A DNA stretch of 64,000 bases from Rugamonas aquatica (GTDB lineage: Bacteria; Pseudomonadota; Gammaproteobacteria; Burkholderiales; Burkholderiaceae_D). The position numbers and the translations under genes were made by a program. Positions 49,611 through 57,452 of this stretch are shown here, one piece after another. The DNA lies in assembly GCF_009380215.1 (NCBI RefSeq), contig NZ_WHUG01000005.1:434001-498000 (forward strand), written 5' to 3'. The notes under the pieces were generated by a model that searched no databases, was not told the DNA's origin, and worked only from the letters and a program-made list of their open reading frames with translations. Every line of letters starts with the position of its first letter. The stretch's first letter is position 1.

Positions 49611-50588
49611 TTGACCGAGACTTTGCAAACGCAAGCGCCGCTGATGGTGTTGAAGATTGATGTCGACACCTACCGCGGCACCCGTGAAGGCACCATGAAC
49701 CTGGTGCAGATGCTGAAGGCCCACCAGGCCCAGGCGACTTTCCTGTTTTCGCTGGGGCCGGATCACACCGGCTGGGCGCTGCGCCGCGCGCTGCGTCCGG
49801 GGTTCTTCAGCAAAGTCTCGCGCACGTCCGTGGTCGAGCATTACGGCCTCAAGACGCTGATGTACGGCACCCTGCTGCCGGGTCCGGACATCGGCAAGGA
49901 TTGCGCCGGCGAGATGCGCTCCGTGCGCGACGCCGGCTTCGAATGCGGCATCCATACCTGGGACCACGTGCTGTGGCAGGACAATGTCGCCAAGCGCGAC
50001 GGCGCCTGGTCCACCAGCATGATGCGCAAGGCCGCCGCCCGCTTTTCGCAAGTGTTCGGCACGGCGCCGCGCACCCACGGCGCCGCCGGCTGGCAGATGA
50101 ACAACGCCGCCTTCGCCGAGCATGACGCCGCCGGCTATGCCTACGCGTCCGACGGCCGCTGCGTGTTGAACGACAACGGCACGCTGGCCAATCCGGCCGA
50201 CGGCCCTCACCGTTTATCCGATGGCGACAAGGTGCTGTCCCACATCCAGCTGCCGACCACGCTGCCGACGCTGGACGAGCTGCTGGGCCGCGAAATCGAC
50301 GGCGTCACCATCGGCACCGGCAACATCGCCGCCTTCCTGCTGAAGCTGACCGCCGGCGCCACGCGCGACCACGTTTATACTTTGCATTCCGAACTTGAAG
50401 GGCAAAAACTCGCCCCCATATTCGAGCAGTTATTGGCTGGCTGGAAGGCGCAGGGTTACACATTGGCGTCGATGGCCGATTACCATCAGAAGGTCCGGCA
50501 TCAGACCATGCCGGTTTGTCCGATCACCTGGGGCGAGCTGCCCGGTCGTTCGGGACAGCTGATCGTACAGGGCGCCGCCCGTTCTTAA
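49611..50588 (+). CDS. arnD: ArnD deformylase (polysaccharide deacetylase family)
   Basis: 325 residues from TTG 49611; ATG 49644 just before LKIDVDTYRGTREG is an alternative that matches shorter family members. It removes the formyl group from undecaprenyl-phosphate-L-Ara4FN. NodB-type motifs: KIDVDTYRG (catalytic base and metal Asp), CGIHTWDHVLWQDN (metal His), RTHGAAGWQMN and LHSELEG. Last gene of the arn pathway; bcp follows after 24 bases. Confidence 0.92.
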   Translation: MTETLQTQAPLMVLKIDVDTYRGTREGTMNLVQMLKAHQAQATFLFSLGPDHTGWALRRALRPGFFSKVSRTSVVEHYGLKTLMYGTLLPGPDIGKDCAGEMRSVRDAGFECGIHTWDHVLWQDNVAKRDGAWSTSMMRKAAARFSQVFGTAPRTHGAAGWQMNNAAFAEHDAAGYAYASDGRCVLNDNGTLANPADGPHRLSDGDKVLSHIQLPTTLPTLDELLGREIDGVTIGTGNIAAFLLKLTAGATRDHVYTLHSELEGQKLAPIFEQLLAGWKAQGYTLASMADYHQKVRHQTMPVCPITWGELPGRSGQLIVQGAARS

Positions 50589-50612
50589 TGCGTATCGTTC
50601 AGGAGAGTGCCT

Positions 50613-51077
50613 GTGGCTGATAGCCCATCCGTCGTACCCGATTTTTCCGCCGCCATGACCAGCGGCCAGACCTTCCAGCTGTCGGGCCGTCCCGCCCGCC
50701 ATACCGTGCTGTTCTTCTACCCCAAGGACAACACCCCGGGCTGCACCACCGAAAACATGGCGTTCCGCGACCTGCACGAGCAATTCCAGGCTGCCGGCGC
50801 CGAAGTCTATGGCATCAGCCGCGACTCGCTGCGCTCGCACGAAAGCTTCAAGACCAAGCTGGGCCTGCCCTTCGAGCTGATTTCCGACCCTGACGAGGCC
50901 GTCTGCCTGCAGTTCGGCGTCATGAAGATGAAGCAAATGTACGGTAAGACTGTACGCGGCATCGAACGCAGTACGTTTGTGATTGACGCTACCGGTCAAT
51001 TGGTGAAAGAATGGAGAGGCGTGAAGGTAGCGGGTCACGTCGATGAAGTGCTGGAATTTGTAGCGCGTCAGGCTTAG
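50613..51077 (+). CDS. bcp: Bcp/PrxQ-type peroxiredoxin lacking the usual resolving cysteine
   Basis: 154 residues from GTG 50613, with AGGAG seven bases upstream; another in-frame GTG at 50607 lies inside that ribosome site. It reduces hydroperoxides. Peroxidatic Cys44 is in FFYPKDNTPGCTTENMAFRD. E. coli Bcp has its resolving Cys five residues later; here that position is Met49. Another Cys occurs at EAVCLQFGV, so either a 1-Cys mechanism or a different resolving partner is expected. It follows arnD closely and may be read from the arn operon. Confidence 0.93.
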   Translation: MADSPSVVPDFSAAMTSGQTFQLSGRPARHTVLFFYPKDNTPGCTTENMAFRDLHEQFQAAGAEVYGISRDSLRSHESFKTKLGLPFELISDPDEAVCLQFGVMKMKQMYGKTVRGIERSTFVIDATGQLVKEWRGVKVAGHVDEVLEFVARQA

Positions 51078-51350
51078 TTTCAGGATGCGCGTTGCAGCTT
51101 CCGGAGTTGCCCAACCGAACCAAGCCTATTCAGCTATTTTGAGTCATCACTGTAATTCACACCACCACCCTACATGGTGGCCAGCCGGCCACCACGCGGT
51201 ACTTTCTCCGGGCATGATGAGCGCCCGTCGGCAGTCTTTAAACCCTGTTTTACCCAGCATCCACCCCATCCGGTCCCAACGTTTCCTTGACCGGGAAGCG
51301 TGCTGCGCCTATGGGCGGATTCCTCCAGATATTCTTCAAATGAGATCCTG
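51078..51350 (+). other. 273-base leader before the PhoH gene with a strong hairpin
   Basis: This gap holds no convincing gene. GGTGGCC/GGCCACC (51176-51193) forms a perfect 7-bp stem with a 4-base loop, and several shorter complementary segments follow. The length is unusual for this compact region and could hold a structured 5' leader or an unrecognised small RNA. An 88-codon open frame (51085-51351) ends in TGATG over the PhoH start but has odd His/Trp-rich composition. Confidence 0.35.
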
Positions 51351-53180
51351 ATGCCACTGCCAAAATTACCTAGTAAGCCAGCGACTTTACTTCTGGCGAA
51401 AGATTATCCAAAAGCGACAGGGCCGCGCCCAGTCCCCGCCATCGCAGCGGTGGCTGAAGTCGCGCCCGCGCCGAAGAAAGCGGCGCCTGTCAAAGCAGTG
51501 CCTGTAGCAAAAACCAAAGTCGAAGCACCGAAAACCAGCAGCAAGTCCAAAGCCGTGGCGGCCGTACTGAAGGCCGCCCCTGCCGTATTGAAGAACGCCG
51601 CAGCCGGCATCGCGCCAGCCGCCGCCCCTGCCAAACCGGCCGCCAAGGCCAAGCCGGTGCCGGCCTCACGCGGCAAGGTTACGCCGATCACCGCCGAGGC
51701 CCCGCATCCGGCCAAGCACAAGCCGCATGAAGTGGCGATCAAGTCCTCGACCAGCCGCCACGCCGACCAGACCGGCACCACCAAGCTGTTCGTGCTGGAT
51801 ACCAACGTGCTGATGCACGATCCATCGTCGCTGTTCCGCTTCGAGGAGCACGACGTCTACCTGCCGATGATGACGCTGGAAGAGCTGGACAACCACAAGA
51901 AGGGCATGACCGAAGTGGCGCGCAACGCCCGCCAGGTGTCGCGCACTTTGGATGCGCTGGTGTCCAACACCGACGACGACGCCATCGAGAATGGCATCCC
52001 GCTGTCCAAGCTGGGCAACAAGGACGCCAAGGGCCGCCTGTACTTCCAGACGCGCCTGCAAACGGCCGACCTGCCGGTCGGCCTGCCGGTCGGCAAAGCC
52101 GACAACCAGATCCTGTCCGTGGTCCGCTCGCTGGAAGCGGAACAGGAAGGCCGCCCTGTGGTGCTGGTGTCCAAGGACATCAACATGCGCATCAAGGCGC
52201 GCGCGCTGGGCCTGCCGGCCGAGGATTACTTCAACGACCACGTGCTGGAAGACACCGACCTGCTGTACTCGGGCATCGTCCAGCTGCCGGACGATTTCTG
52301 GACCAAGCACGGCAAGGATCTGGAGAGCTGGCAGGAAAACAAGAACGGCCAGAGCGCGACGTTCTACCGCGTCACCGGCCCGTTTGTGCCTTCGCTGCTG
52401 GTCAACCAGTTCATCTTCCTGGAACCGAAGAATGGCGAAACGCCATTCTACGGCCAGGTCAAGCAGATCAACGGCAAGACCGCCGTGCTGCAGACGCTGC
52501 GCGACTTCAGCCACAACAAGAACAATGTGTGGGGTGTGACCGCCCGCAACCGCGAGCAGAACTTCGCCTTGAACTTGCTGATGAATCCGGAATGCGACTT
52601 CGTCACCCTGCTGGGCCAGGCCGGTACCGGCAAGACCCTGCTGGCGCTGGCCGCAGGCCTGGCGCAAGTGCTGGAGACCAAGCTCTACAACGAAATCATC
52701 GTCACCCGCGTGACGGTGCCGGTCGGTGAAGACATCGGTTTCCTGCCGGGCACCGAGGAAGAGAAGATGTCGCCATGGATGGGCGCCTTCGACGACAACC
52801 TCGAAGTGCTCAACAAGTCCGATTCCGACGGCGGCGAGTGGGGTCGCGCGGCAACGCAGGACCTGATCCGTTCGCGCATCAAGATCAAGTCGCTCAACTT
52901 CATGCGCGGCCGCACCTTCGTCAACAAGTTCCTGATCATCGACGAAGCGCAGAACTTGACGCCCAAGCAGGTCAAGACGCTGGTGACGCGCGCCGGTCCC
53001 GGCACCAAGATTCTGTGCCTGGGCAATATCGCGCAGATCGACACGCCTTACCTGACCGAAGGGTCAAGCGGCCTGACGTATGTGGTGGATCGCTTCAAGG
53101 GATGGTCGCACAGCGGTCACGTGACGCTGGCGCGCGGCGAACGCTCGCGCCTGGCAGACCACGCGAGTGACGTTCTGTGA
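51351..53180 (+). CDS. PhoH2-type protein: PIN ribonuclease domain fused to PhoH ATPase
   Basis: 609 residues. An Ala/Pro/Lys-rich, probably disordered N-terminus of about 140 residues leads to a PIN domain (KLFVLDTNVLMHDPSSLFRF; PMMTLEELDNHKKG; VVLVSKDINMRIKARALGLP) with acidic residues kept. The PhoH ATPase follows: Walker A GQAGTGKTLLALA, Walker B FLIIDEAQNLTPKQ, and LCLGNIAQIDTPYLTEGSSG. PhoH2 proteins are described as RNA helicase-ribonucleases. The long basic tail could bind RNA. Translation starts with a weak GAG site. A terminator follows at 53207. Confidence 0.93.
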   Translation: MPLPKLPSKPATLLLAKDYPKATGPRPVPAIAAVAEVAPAPKKAAPVKAVPVAKTKVEAPKTSSKSKAVAAVLKAAPAVLKNAAAGIAPAAAPAKPAAKAKPVPASRGKVTPITAEAPHPAKHKPHEVAIKSSTSRHADQTGTTKLFVLDTNVLMHDPSSLFRFEEHDVYLPMMTLEELDNHKKGMTEVARNARQVSRTLDALVSNTDDDAIENGIPLSKLGNKDAKGRLYFQTRLQTADLPVGLPVGKADNQILSVVRSLEAEQEGRPVVLVSKDINMRIKARALGLPAEDYFNDHVLEDTDLLYSGIVQLPDDFWTKHGKDLESWQENKNGQSATFYRVTGPFVPSLLVNQFIFLEPKNGETPFYGQVKQINGKTAVLQTLRDFSHNKNNVWGVTARNREQNFALNLLMNPECDFVTLLGQAGTGKTLLALAAGLAQVLETKLYNEIIVTRVTVPVGEDIGFLPGTEEEKMSPWMGAFDDNLEVLNKSDSDGGEWGRAATQDLIRSRIKIKSLNFMRGRTFVNKFLIIDEAQNLTPKQVKTLVTRAGPGTKILCLGNIAQIDTPYLTEGSSGLTYVVDRFKGWSHSGHVTLARGERSRLADHASDVL

Positions 53181-53206
53181 TGTAGTAGAATAAGCCCGTA
53201 CCTGTT

Positions 53207-53243
53207 AGCCCCGCCCGCAGCAATGCCGGCGGGGCTTCTTTTT
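53207..53243 (+). terminator. Rho-independent terminator after phoH
   Basis: AGCCCCGCC and GGCGGGGCT form a 9-bp stem around a 12-base loop, followed by TCTTTTTTC. It also lies just past the stop of the convergent PEP-CTERM gene. Confidence 0.88.
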
Positions 53244-53247
53244 TCTA

Positions 53248-53880
53248 TCAGGCTTTGTTGTTGCGGCGACGGGCGTAGCCGCCGACCAGCGCCAGGCCGC
53301 CCAGCAGCATGGCATAGGTTTCCGGTTCAGGCACCGGGGCCAGGGTGTTGACGCTGAAGCTCTGGAACGCATTGCCGGCAGCGGCGTACTGCACCTGCTG
53401 GCCACCGTCGCAGCAGCCTTCCAGGCCATAGATGGTCAGCGTGTGGTTGCCGGCCGACAGGGCCTGGTTGTTGATGAGGAAGGAGCCGTTGGCGGTGTTG
53501 TAATTGTAGTTCCACCACATGTCGTTGGTGTTCAAGGCAACAGCGCTGCCGTCCAGGAACACGGCGCCGCCGCGGCCGAAGTCGACACCGGCGCGGAACG
53601 AGTAGGTGCCGGCGGCGCTCAGGCCGAAATCGATGGTGGACTTGAAGGCGATGTTCGTCGTGCCGGCGCCGAATATCGAGTTGTTCGATACATTGTCGTA
53701 GCTGCCCAGCAGGGTCGAGTGACCGCCCACGACGGCCGCGTCCACTACACTGCGGTAGTCTGCCGCGGTGGCCAATGGGCCGTCGCCGGAGCTGCCGGTC
53801 TGGAAGGTGATAACGGCTGCGTTGGAGCTGCCGATGGCGGCCAGGGCGAGTGCGACTGCTGCGAATTTAATGGTTTTCAT
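53248..53880 (-). CDS. PEP-CTERM exported protein with a Cys-Cys motif
   Basis: 210 residues. Signal peptide MKTIKFAAVALALAAIGSSN, a beta-rich PA14/jelly-roll-like middle (GTYSFRAGVDFGRGGAVFLD; GNHTLTIYGLEGCCDGGQQV), and a C-terminal exosortase tail: PEP motif VPEPETYAM, a helix (LLGGLALVGGY) and basic ARRRNNK. Exosortase cleaves such tails and sends the protein to the surface or matrix. The CCDGG pair is notable; I associate it with a CCXG-type PEP-CTERM subfamily, from memory. No exosortase gene lies in this window. Convergent with phoH. Confidence 0.9.
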   Translation of the reverse strand: MKTIKFAAVALALAAIGSSNAAVITFQTGSSGDGPLATAADYRSVVDAAVVGGHSTLLGSYDNVSNNSIFGAGTTNIAFKSTIDFGLSAAGTYSFRAGVDFGRGGAVFLDGSAVALNTNDMWWNYNYNTANGSFLINNQALSAGNHTLTIYGLEGCCDGGQQVQYAAAGNAFQSFSVNTLAPVPEPETYAMLLGGLALVGGYARRRNNKA

Positions 53881-54156
53881 GCTGATCCCGTGGAAAGTGA
53901 TTTGGTGGAATATCTGAACGCGGGCTGGTGCGTGGATTGGGGACCGGCCGAATGTTTCTCTTTTGCAATTTAAGATGCAATTAAGAATTAATTAAATGGT
54001 ATCGCAAGCAATTTGTAATGTCAATCGTTAATGCGGTGCACAATATCGGCGTAGTCAGCCACGAAATTGCTTGAAACCCGCATCAACCTGTATGACACTA
54101 GACATTCCAAGTCATTGATTTCGCCAGCCTTTCGGACCTATCGCCGAGGTAAGACC

Positions 54157-54441
54157 ATGGACATCCCTATCCTGATCCGAAAAAAAGGCAATACCAAGTA
54201 TGGTGTCACCGTGCCGGACATTCCCGGCTGCGTTACCACCGGCGAAACCGTGGACAAGGCCATGAGCAACGCCACCAAGGCCATCTACGGCCACGTCGGC
54301 CAACTGGTCGAACAAGGCAAGGCTTTCGAAATCAAACCCTCCGAAGTGGAATACCTGTCCCGCGAGCCGGACTACGCCGGCGGCATCTGGGCGCTGGTCA
54401 GCCTGGACCTGGCCAAGCTGGACGACCCGCCCGACGATTAA
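54157..54441 (+). CDS. HicB-family protein without an adjacent HicA toxin
   Basis: 94 residues from ATG 54157, with GAGGTAAGACC upstream. MDIPILIRKKGNTKYGVTVP, DIPGCVTTGETVDKAMSNAT is the HicB partial RNase H-like fold. The C-terminal half (PSEVEYLSREPDYAGGIWAL) has no clear Arc or helix-turn-helix DNA-binding domain. No HicA-like frame (dsRBD-like, about 60 residues, with a catalytic His) is found in the 276 bases upstream or downstream. It may be a solitary antitoxin, a remnant, or a regulator of another kind. Confidence 0.82.
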   Translation: MDIPILIRKKGNTKYGVTVPDIPGCVTTGETVDKAMSNATKAIYGHVGQLVEQGKAFEIKPSEVEYLSREPDYAGGIWALVSLDLAKLDDPPDD

Positions 54442-54452
54442 GCCGTCTCCCG

Positions 54453-55529
54453 CTACACCGCCTTGCGCGCACAATTCCGGCCGGCGCGCTTGGCCTCGTA
54501 CAGCGCCGCGTCGGCCCGGCACAACAGATCGTTCATCGATTCGCCTATCCGGTGCTCGGCCACGCCCAGGCTGATCGACAGCTTGATCCCCGCCATGTCG
54601 CCATCGAATTGCGCCGCGCCCACAACCATGCGAAATCGTTCGGCAAACGCCAGGCATTCGTTCTCGCCCACGCCCGACTGGAACACCGCGAATTCATCGC
54701 CGCCGAACCTGACCGCGACATCGGTGCGGCGCGACTGCAGGCTCAGCAGCTCGCCGATACGGCGCAACACGATATCGCCGCTGAGGTGGCCGTACGCATC
54801 GTTGATGCCCTTGAAGCGGTCGATATCGAAGACCAGCAGCGCAAGCTGCGTCGACGCGTTCCGCTCATGCATTTCAATCAGGCGCGCGGCGGCGTCTTCC
54901 ATGTAGTAGCGGCTGAACAGGCCCGTCAGCGGATCGCGCACCGCCAGCTGGTAGTAGTGGCGCCGGTCTTCCTCCATCGCCGCATAGCCGATCTGCGCCT
55001 GCCGCAAATCGTCGTAGGCGACCTGCAGCTCCTTGTTGGTCGCCAGCAGGCGCTGCTCGTGCTGCCGCTCCACCGTCACGTCCTGGTAGATGGTGACGAA
55101 GCCGATCACCTCGCCTCCCCTGCCGTGGATCACGCGGCCGGTGATGTCGAGGATGGTTCCATTGGGACGGGTGCGGACAAAGTGGTGGGGTTCGAACATC
55201 AGGGTGAGGCGTATGCGCTCGCGGACCTGCTCGTCGGCGTTGCCGGGGCCGAAATCCCCGCGCCGCGCATTGAAGTAAAACAGATCCTCCAGCGCCACGC
55301 CGGGACGCATGACTTCATCCGGAAAATCGAGCAGCCGGCTGAACGCATCGTTCCAGAACCGCATCGTCAGGCTGCTGTCGATAATCGTTACGCCCACGGG
55401 CATGCATTGAATTGCTTCGACCAACTCGTCGATGCTGAGTTGCGTCAGATCGCGCGCGGCAGGATGAGGATTCATGTATTCAGCACCCACAGAAAGTGAG
55501 CCGGAGGGCCGGCCTGACTGCGATTTCAT
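54453..55529 (-). CDS. PAS-GGDEF diguanylate cyclase (cytosolic)
   Basis: 358 residues from ATG 55529, where GGTGAT precedes it; ATG 55475 is an alternative. A PAS domain (LVEAIQCMPVGVTIIDSSLT; HGRGGEVIGFVTIYQDVTVE), a short coiled coil, then a GGDEF domain (AVRDPLTGLFSRYYMEDAAA; RFGGDEFAVFQSG). The catalytic GGDEF is perfect and RRTD five residues before it is an intact I-site. No membrane segment is seen, so the cue is probably intracellular (redox, light or small ligand). It sits between HicB and two PEP-CTERM genes; cyclic di-GMP commonly governs matrix production, to which PEP-CTERM proteins belong. Confidence 0.93.
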   Translation of the reverse strand: MKSQSGRPSGSLSVGAEYMNPHPAARDLTQLSIDELVEAIQCMPVGVTIIDSSLTMRFWNDAFSRLLDFPDEVMRPGVALEDLFYFNARRGDFGPGNADEQVRERIRLTLMFEPHHFVRTRPNGTILDITGRVIHGRGGEVIGFVTIYQDVTVERQHEQRLLATNKELQVAYDDLRQAQIGYAAMEEDRRHYYQLAVRDPLTGLFSRYYMEDAAARLIEMHERNASTQLALLVFDIDRFKGINDAYGHLSGDIVLRRIGELLSLQSRRTDVAVRFGGDEFAVFQSGVGENECLAFAERFRMVVGAAQFDGDMAGIKLSISLGVAEHRIGESMNDLLCRADAALYEAKRAGRNCARKAV

Positions 55530-55776
55530 ACTATCACCAGCCCCGCTGGCGGTCCAGAAATTGTGGTATTCACAACAGGAAATTGGGGGTGTGGACGCAA
55601 CGCGACGGAACATTTCTCCAGCGTCATTTCAATTGCAAAAATGCACTGATAAATTCAAAAAAGTAATGCAAATTTCTCACCGAATGCTAATCTGGATTCA
55701 TTCGGAAGACGATGTGCTTAAGTCAATTTGCGTTACAAATAATCAACTAACCCCCTTGAACCGGTAGGAGATTTCT

Positions 55777-56445
55777 ATGAAGCTCAACAAGATTACGGCA
55801 CTGCTACTGACGGCTTCCTGCCTGATGGCCGGTGCTGCGTCGGCCGTCACGCTGACCGTATCGAACTCCAGCAACGTCATCGTCAGCCAGGATACCGACT
55901 GGTCCGACTTCCTGAACTTCCAGAAATTCAACCCTGCCCTGGGCACCCTCACCTCGGTCAAATTCGACCTGTATTCCAACCTGGCCGGCGGCGTCTTGCT
56001 GACCAACTACAACGACGACCCGGCCGATGTGCCCGTGACGCTGGACGTCAGCATATTCCTGGATCGTCCCGACAGCAGCAACCTGGTGCTCATCAGCGCT
56101 ACGCTGTTCAACACGGTCGTCACCGTGCCGGGCGGCGGCGGCACCGGCGGCACCAGCAACGGCTTCCTGGCCCACAACTCCGCCACCTACAGCGGCCCGG
56201 CCGACCTGGCCCTGTTCAGCGGCCCTGGCAGCATCAATACGCTGATCACCGCACAGGCCAATTCCACGGTATTCGGCGATGGCATCGACGTGCAGTTCGC
56301 CACCACGGCCGACGGCTACGGCACCGTGACCTACGCCTACACTCCCGCAGTGCCCGAGCCGGAAACCTACGGCATGCTGTTGCTGGGCATGGGCTTGATC
56401 GGCATGCTCGCCAAGCGCCAGCAAGCGCGCGCCAAGCAAGCCTGA
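55777..56445 (+). CDS. PEP-CTERM exported protein, choice-of-anchor E-like (copy 1)
   Basis: 222 residues with TAGGAG before the ATG. Signal peptide MKLNKITALLLTASCLMAGA to SA, then a beta-rich domain with LNFQKFNPALGTLTSVKFDL, YSGPADLALFSGPGSINTLI and DGYGTVTYAYTPA, then the sorting tail VPEPETYGMLLLGMGLIGML and AKRQQARAK. The FNPALGTL pattern marks the choice-of-anchor E group. It is a paralogue of the next gene, 39 bases on, and probably cotranscribed. Function in the matrix or surface layer is unknown. Confidence 0.9.
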   Translation: MKLNKITALLLTASCLMAGAASAVTLTVSNSSNVIVSQDTDWSDFLNFQKFNPALGTLTSVKFDLYSNLAGGVLLTNYNDDPADVPVTLDVSIFLDRPDSSNLVLISATLFNTVVTVPGGGGTGGTSNGFLAHNSATYSGPADLALFSGPGSINTLITAQANSTVFGDGIDVQFATTADGYGTVTYAYTPAVPEPETYGMLLLGMGLIGMLAKRQQARAKQA

Positions 56446-56484
56446 TCCACGGCCAACGTCAACGGATATCACGCGGGGAATGCC

Positions 56485-57165
56485 ATGAAAAATCTCACCA
56501 AACTGCTGCTGGCCGGTACTGCTATTGCGGGATGCAACGCATACGCCAACGTCCCGACCCAGAGCTACACCGTCAACTCCAACGTCATTGCCAACGCCAA
56601 GGGCAACACGGCCGGCCTGGACTTCACCAAGTTCAACCTCAGCCTGGGTACGCTGCAATCTGTAAAGATCACGCTGTTCAGCGACTTCAACACCACCATC
56701 AGCGTGGAAAACCTGAGCAGGAACTCGGTCTCCACCATCACCGGCACGGCGGGCAGCCTGCTGACCATGACCGTACCGACGCTGACGCAAACGCTGACTT
56801 CGAGCGGCAGCCATGTCTTCTCGGAGGCCAAGTTCGACGGCGTGAGCAATTTCGCCGGCACCTCGGGGGGCGTGTTCACCTTCTCGGGAGCGCCGTTCAG
56901 CAGCACCATGAGCTATGTCGACCTGCCCACGCTGGCCTTGTTCTCGGGTGTGGGGAATCTGCACGCATCCCTGGTCGGCACGTCCAATAGCAGCGTCATC
57001 GGCACCTCCGGCAACACGCGCTCGCTGGTCCAGCCCATGTTCGATGCCTATGGCAGCGTCACCTATACCTACGCGCTCCTCGTGCCGGAGCCGGAGAACT
57101 ACGCCATGCTGACGGCCGGCCTGGGTCTGCTCGGCGTGGCGCTACGCCGCCGCAAAACGCCCTGA
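56485..57165 (+). CDS. PEP-CTERM exported protein, choice-of-anchor E-like (copy 2)
   Basis: 226 residues with GGGGAATGCC before the ATG. Signal peptide MKNLTKLLLAGTAIAGCNAY to AN, a domain parallel to copy 1 (LDFTKFNLSLGTLQSVKITL; MSYVDLPTLALFSGVGNLHA; AYGSVTYTYALL), and tail VPEPENYAMLTAGLGLLGVA then LRRRKTP. The two copies share order and spacing of motifs but are well diverged, so the duplication is old. A Cys at the end of the signal region (GCNAY) is not in a good lipobox. Confidence 0.9.
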   Translation: MKNLTKLLLAGTAIAGCNAYANVPTQSYTVNSNVIANAKGNTAGLDFTKFNLSLGTLQSVKITLFSDFNTTISVENLSRNSVSTITGTAGSLLTMTVPTLTQTLTSSGSHVFSEAKFDGVSNFAGTSGGVFTFSGAPFSSTMSYVDLPTLALFSGVGNLHASLVGTSNSSVIGTSGNTRSLVQPMFDAYGSVTYTYALLVPEPENYAMLTAGLGLLGVALRRRKTP

Positions 57166-57189
57166 GCCAAAGCCGCAGCGAAGCAGCAC

Positions 57190-57220
57190 TTGACCTTCCC
57201 ACCACTGGAAGGGCTACAGT
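57190..57220 (+). promoter_or_regulatory. CueR-type copper-responsive promoter
   Basis: TTGACC (57190-57195) and TACAGT (57215-57220) are separated by an over-long 19-base spacer holding the dyad CCTTCCC-ACCACT-GGAAGGG. This is nearly the E. coli copA promoter bound by CueR, the MerR-family Cu(I) sensor that untwists such promoters. cueR is not in the window. Confidence 0.9.
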
Positions 57221-57251
57221 ACGTACATCGAAACTGTTTAGGGAGTACACG

Positions 57252-57452
57252 ATGTATCAGCTGCAAGTGGAAAACATGAGCTGCGGCCATTGCGTAGGCG
57301 CCGTCACCAAGGCGGTGCAGGCGGTCGACGCGGCGGCGCAGGTCGAAATCGACCTGGCCAGCAAGACCGTCAGGATCGCCAGCGCCAGCGCGCTGGCGCC
57401 GTTGAAATCGGCCATCGCCGATGCGGGCTATCCCGTCACCAGCGCGGCCTGA
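57252..57452 (+). CDS. copZ: CopZ-like copper chaperone (HMA domain)
   Basis: 66 residues, a single heavy-metal-associated domain with the metal site VENMSCGHCVGAV (Cys11 and Cys14), then DLASKTVRIASASAL and IADAGYPV. It delivers Cu(I) to a CopA-type ATPase or buffers it. GGGAG lies before the ATG, and a CueR-type promoter is 32 bases upstream. No CopA or CueR gene is adjacent. Its stop codon touches the stop of the convergent glutathione transferase with no gap. Confidence 0.93.
   Translation: MYQLQVENMSCGHCVGAVTKAVQAVDAAAQVEIDLASKTVRIASASALAPLKSAIADAGYPVTSAA

Noticed and set aside
51085..51351. 88-codon frame ending in TGATG over the PhoH start, a possible leader peptide
   Set aside because: Composition (clustered His and Trp, no conserved pattern) and poor start context do not support a protein. 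Kept only as a note on the leader region.
53881..54156. Degenerate hicA or small RNA before the lone hicB
   Set aside because: No HicA-like frame, even broken, and no clear hairpin with a T-run; the segment is AT-rich and probably carries two divergent promoters.
55680..55705. CCGAATG/CATTCGG 7-bp inverted repeat upstream of the first tandem PEP-CTERM gene
   Set aside because: Short arms with a 12-base spacer and no second copy near the other PEP-CTERM genes; could be chance.
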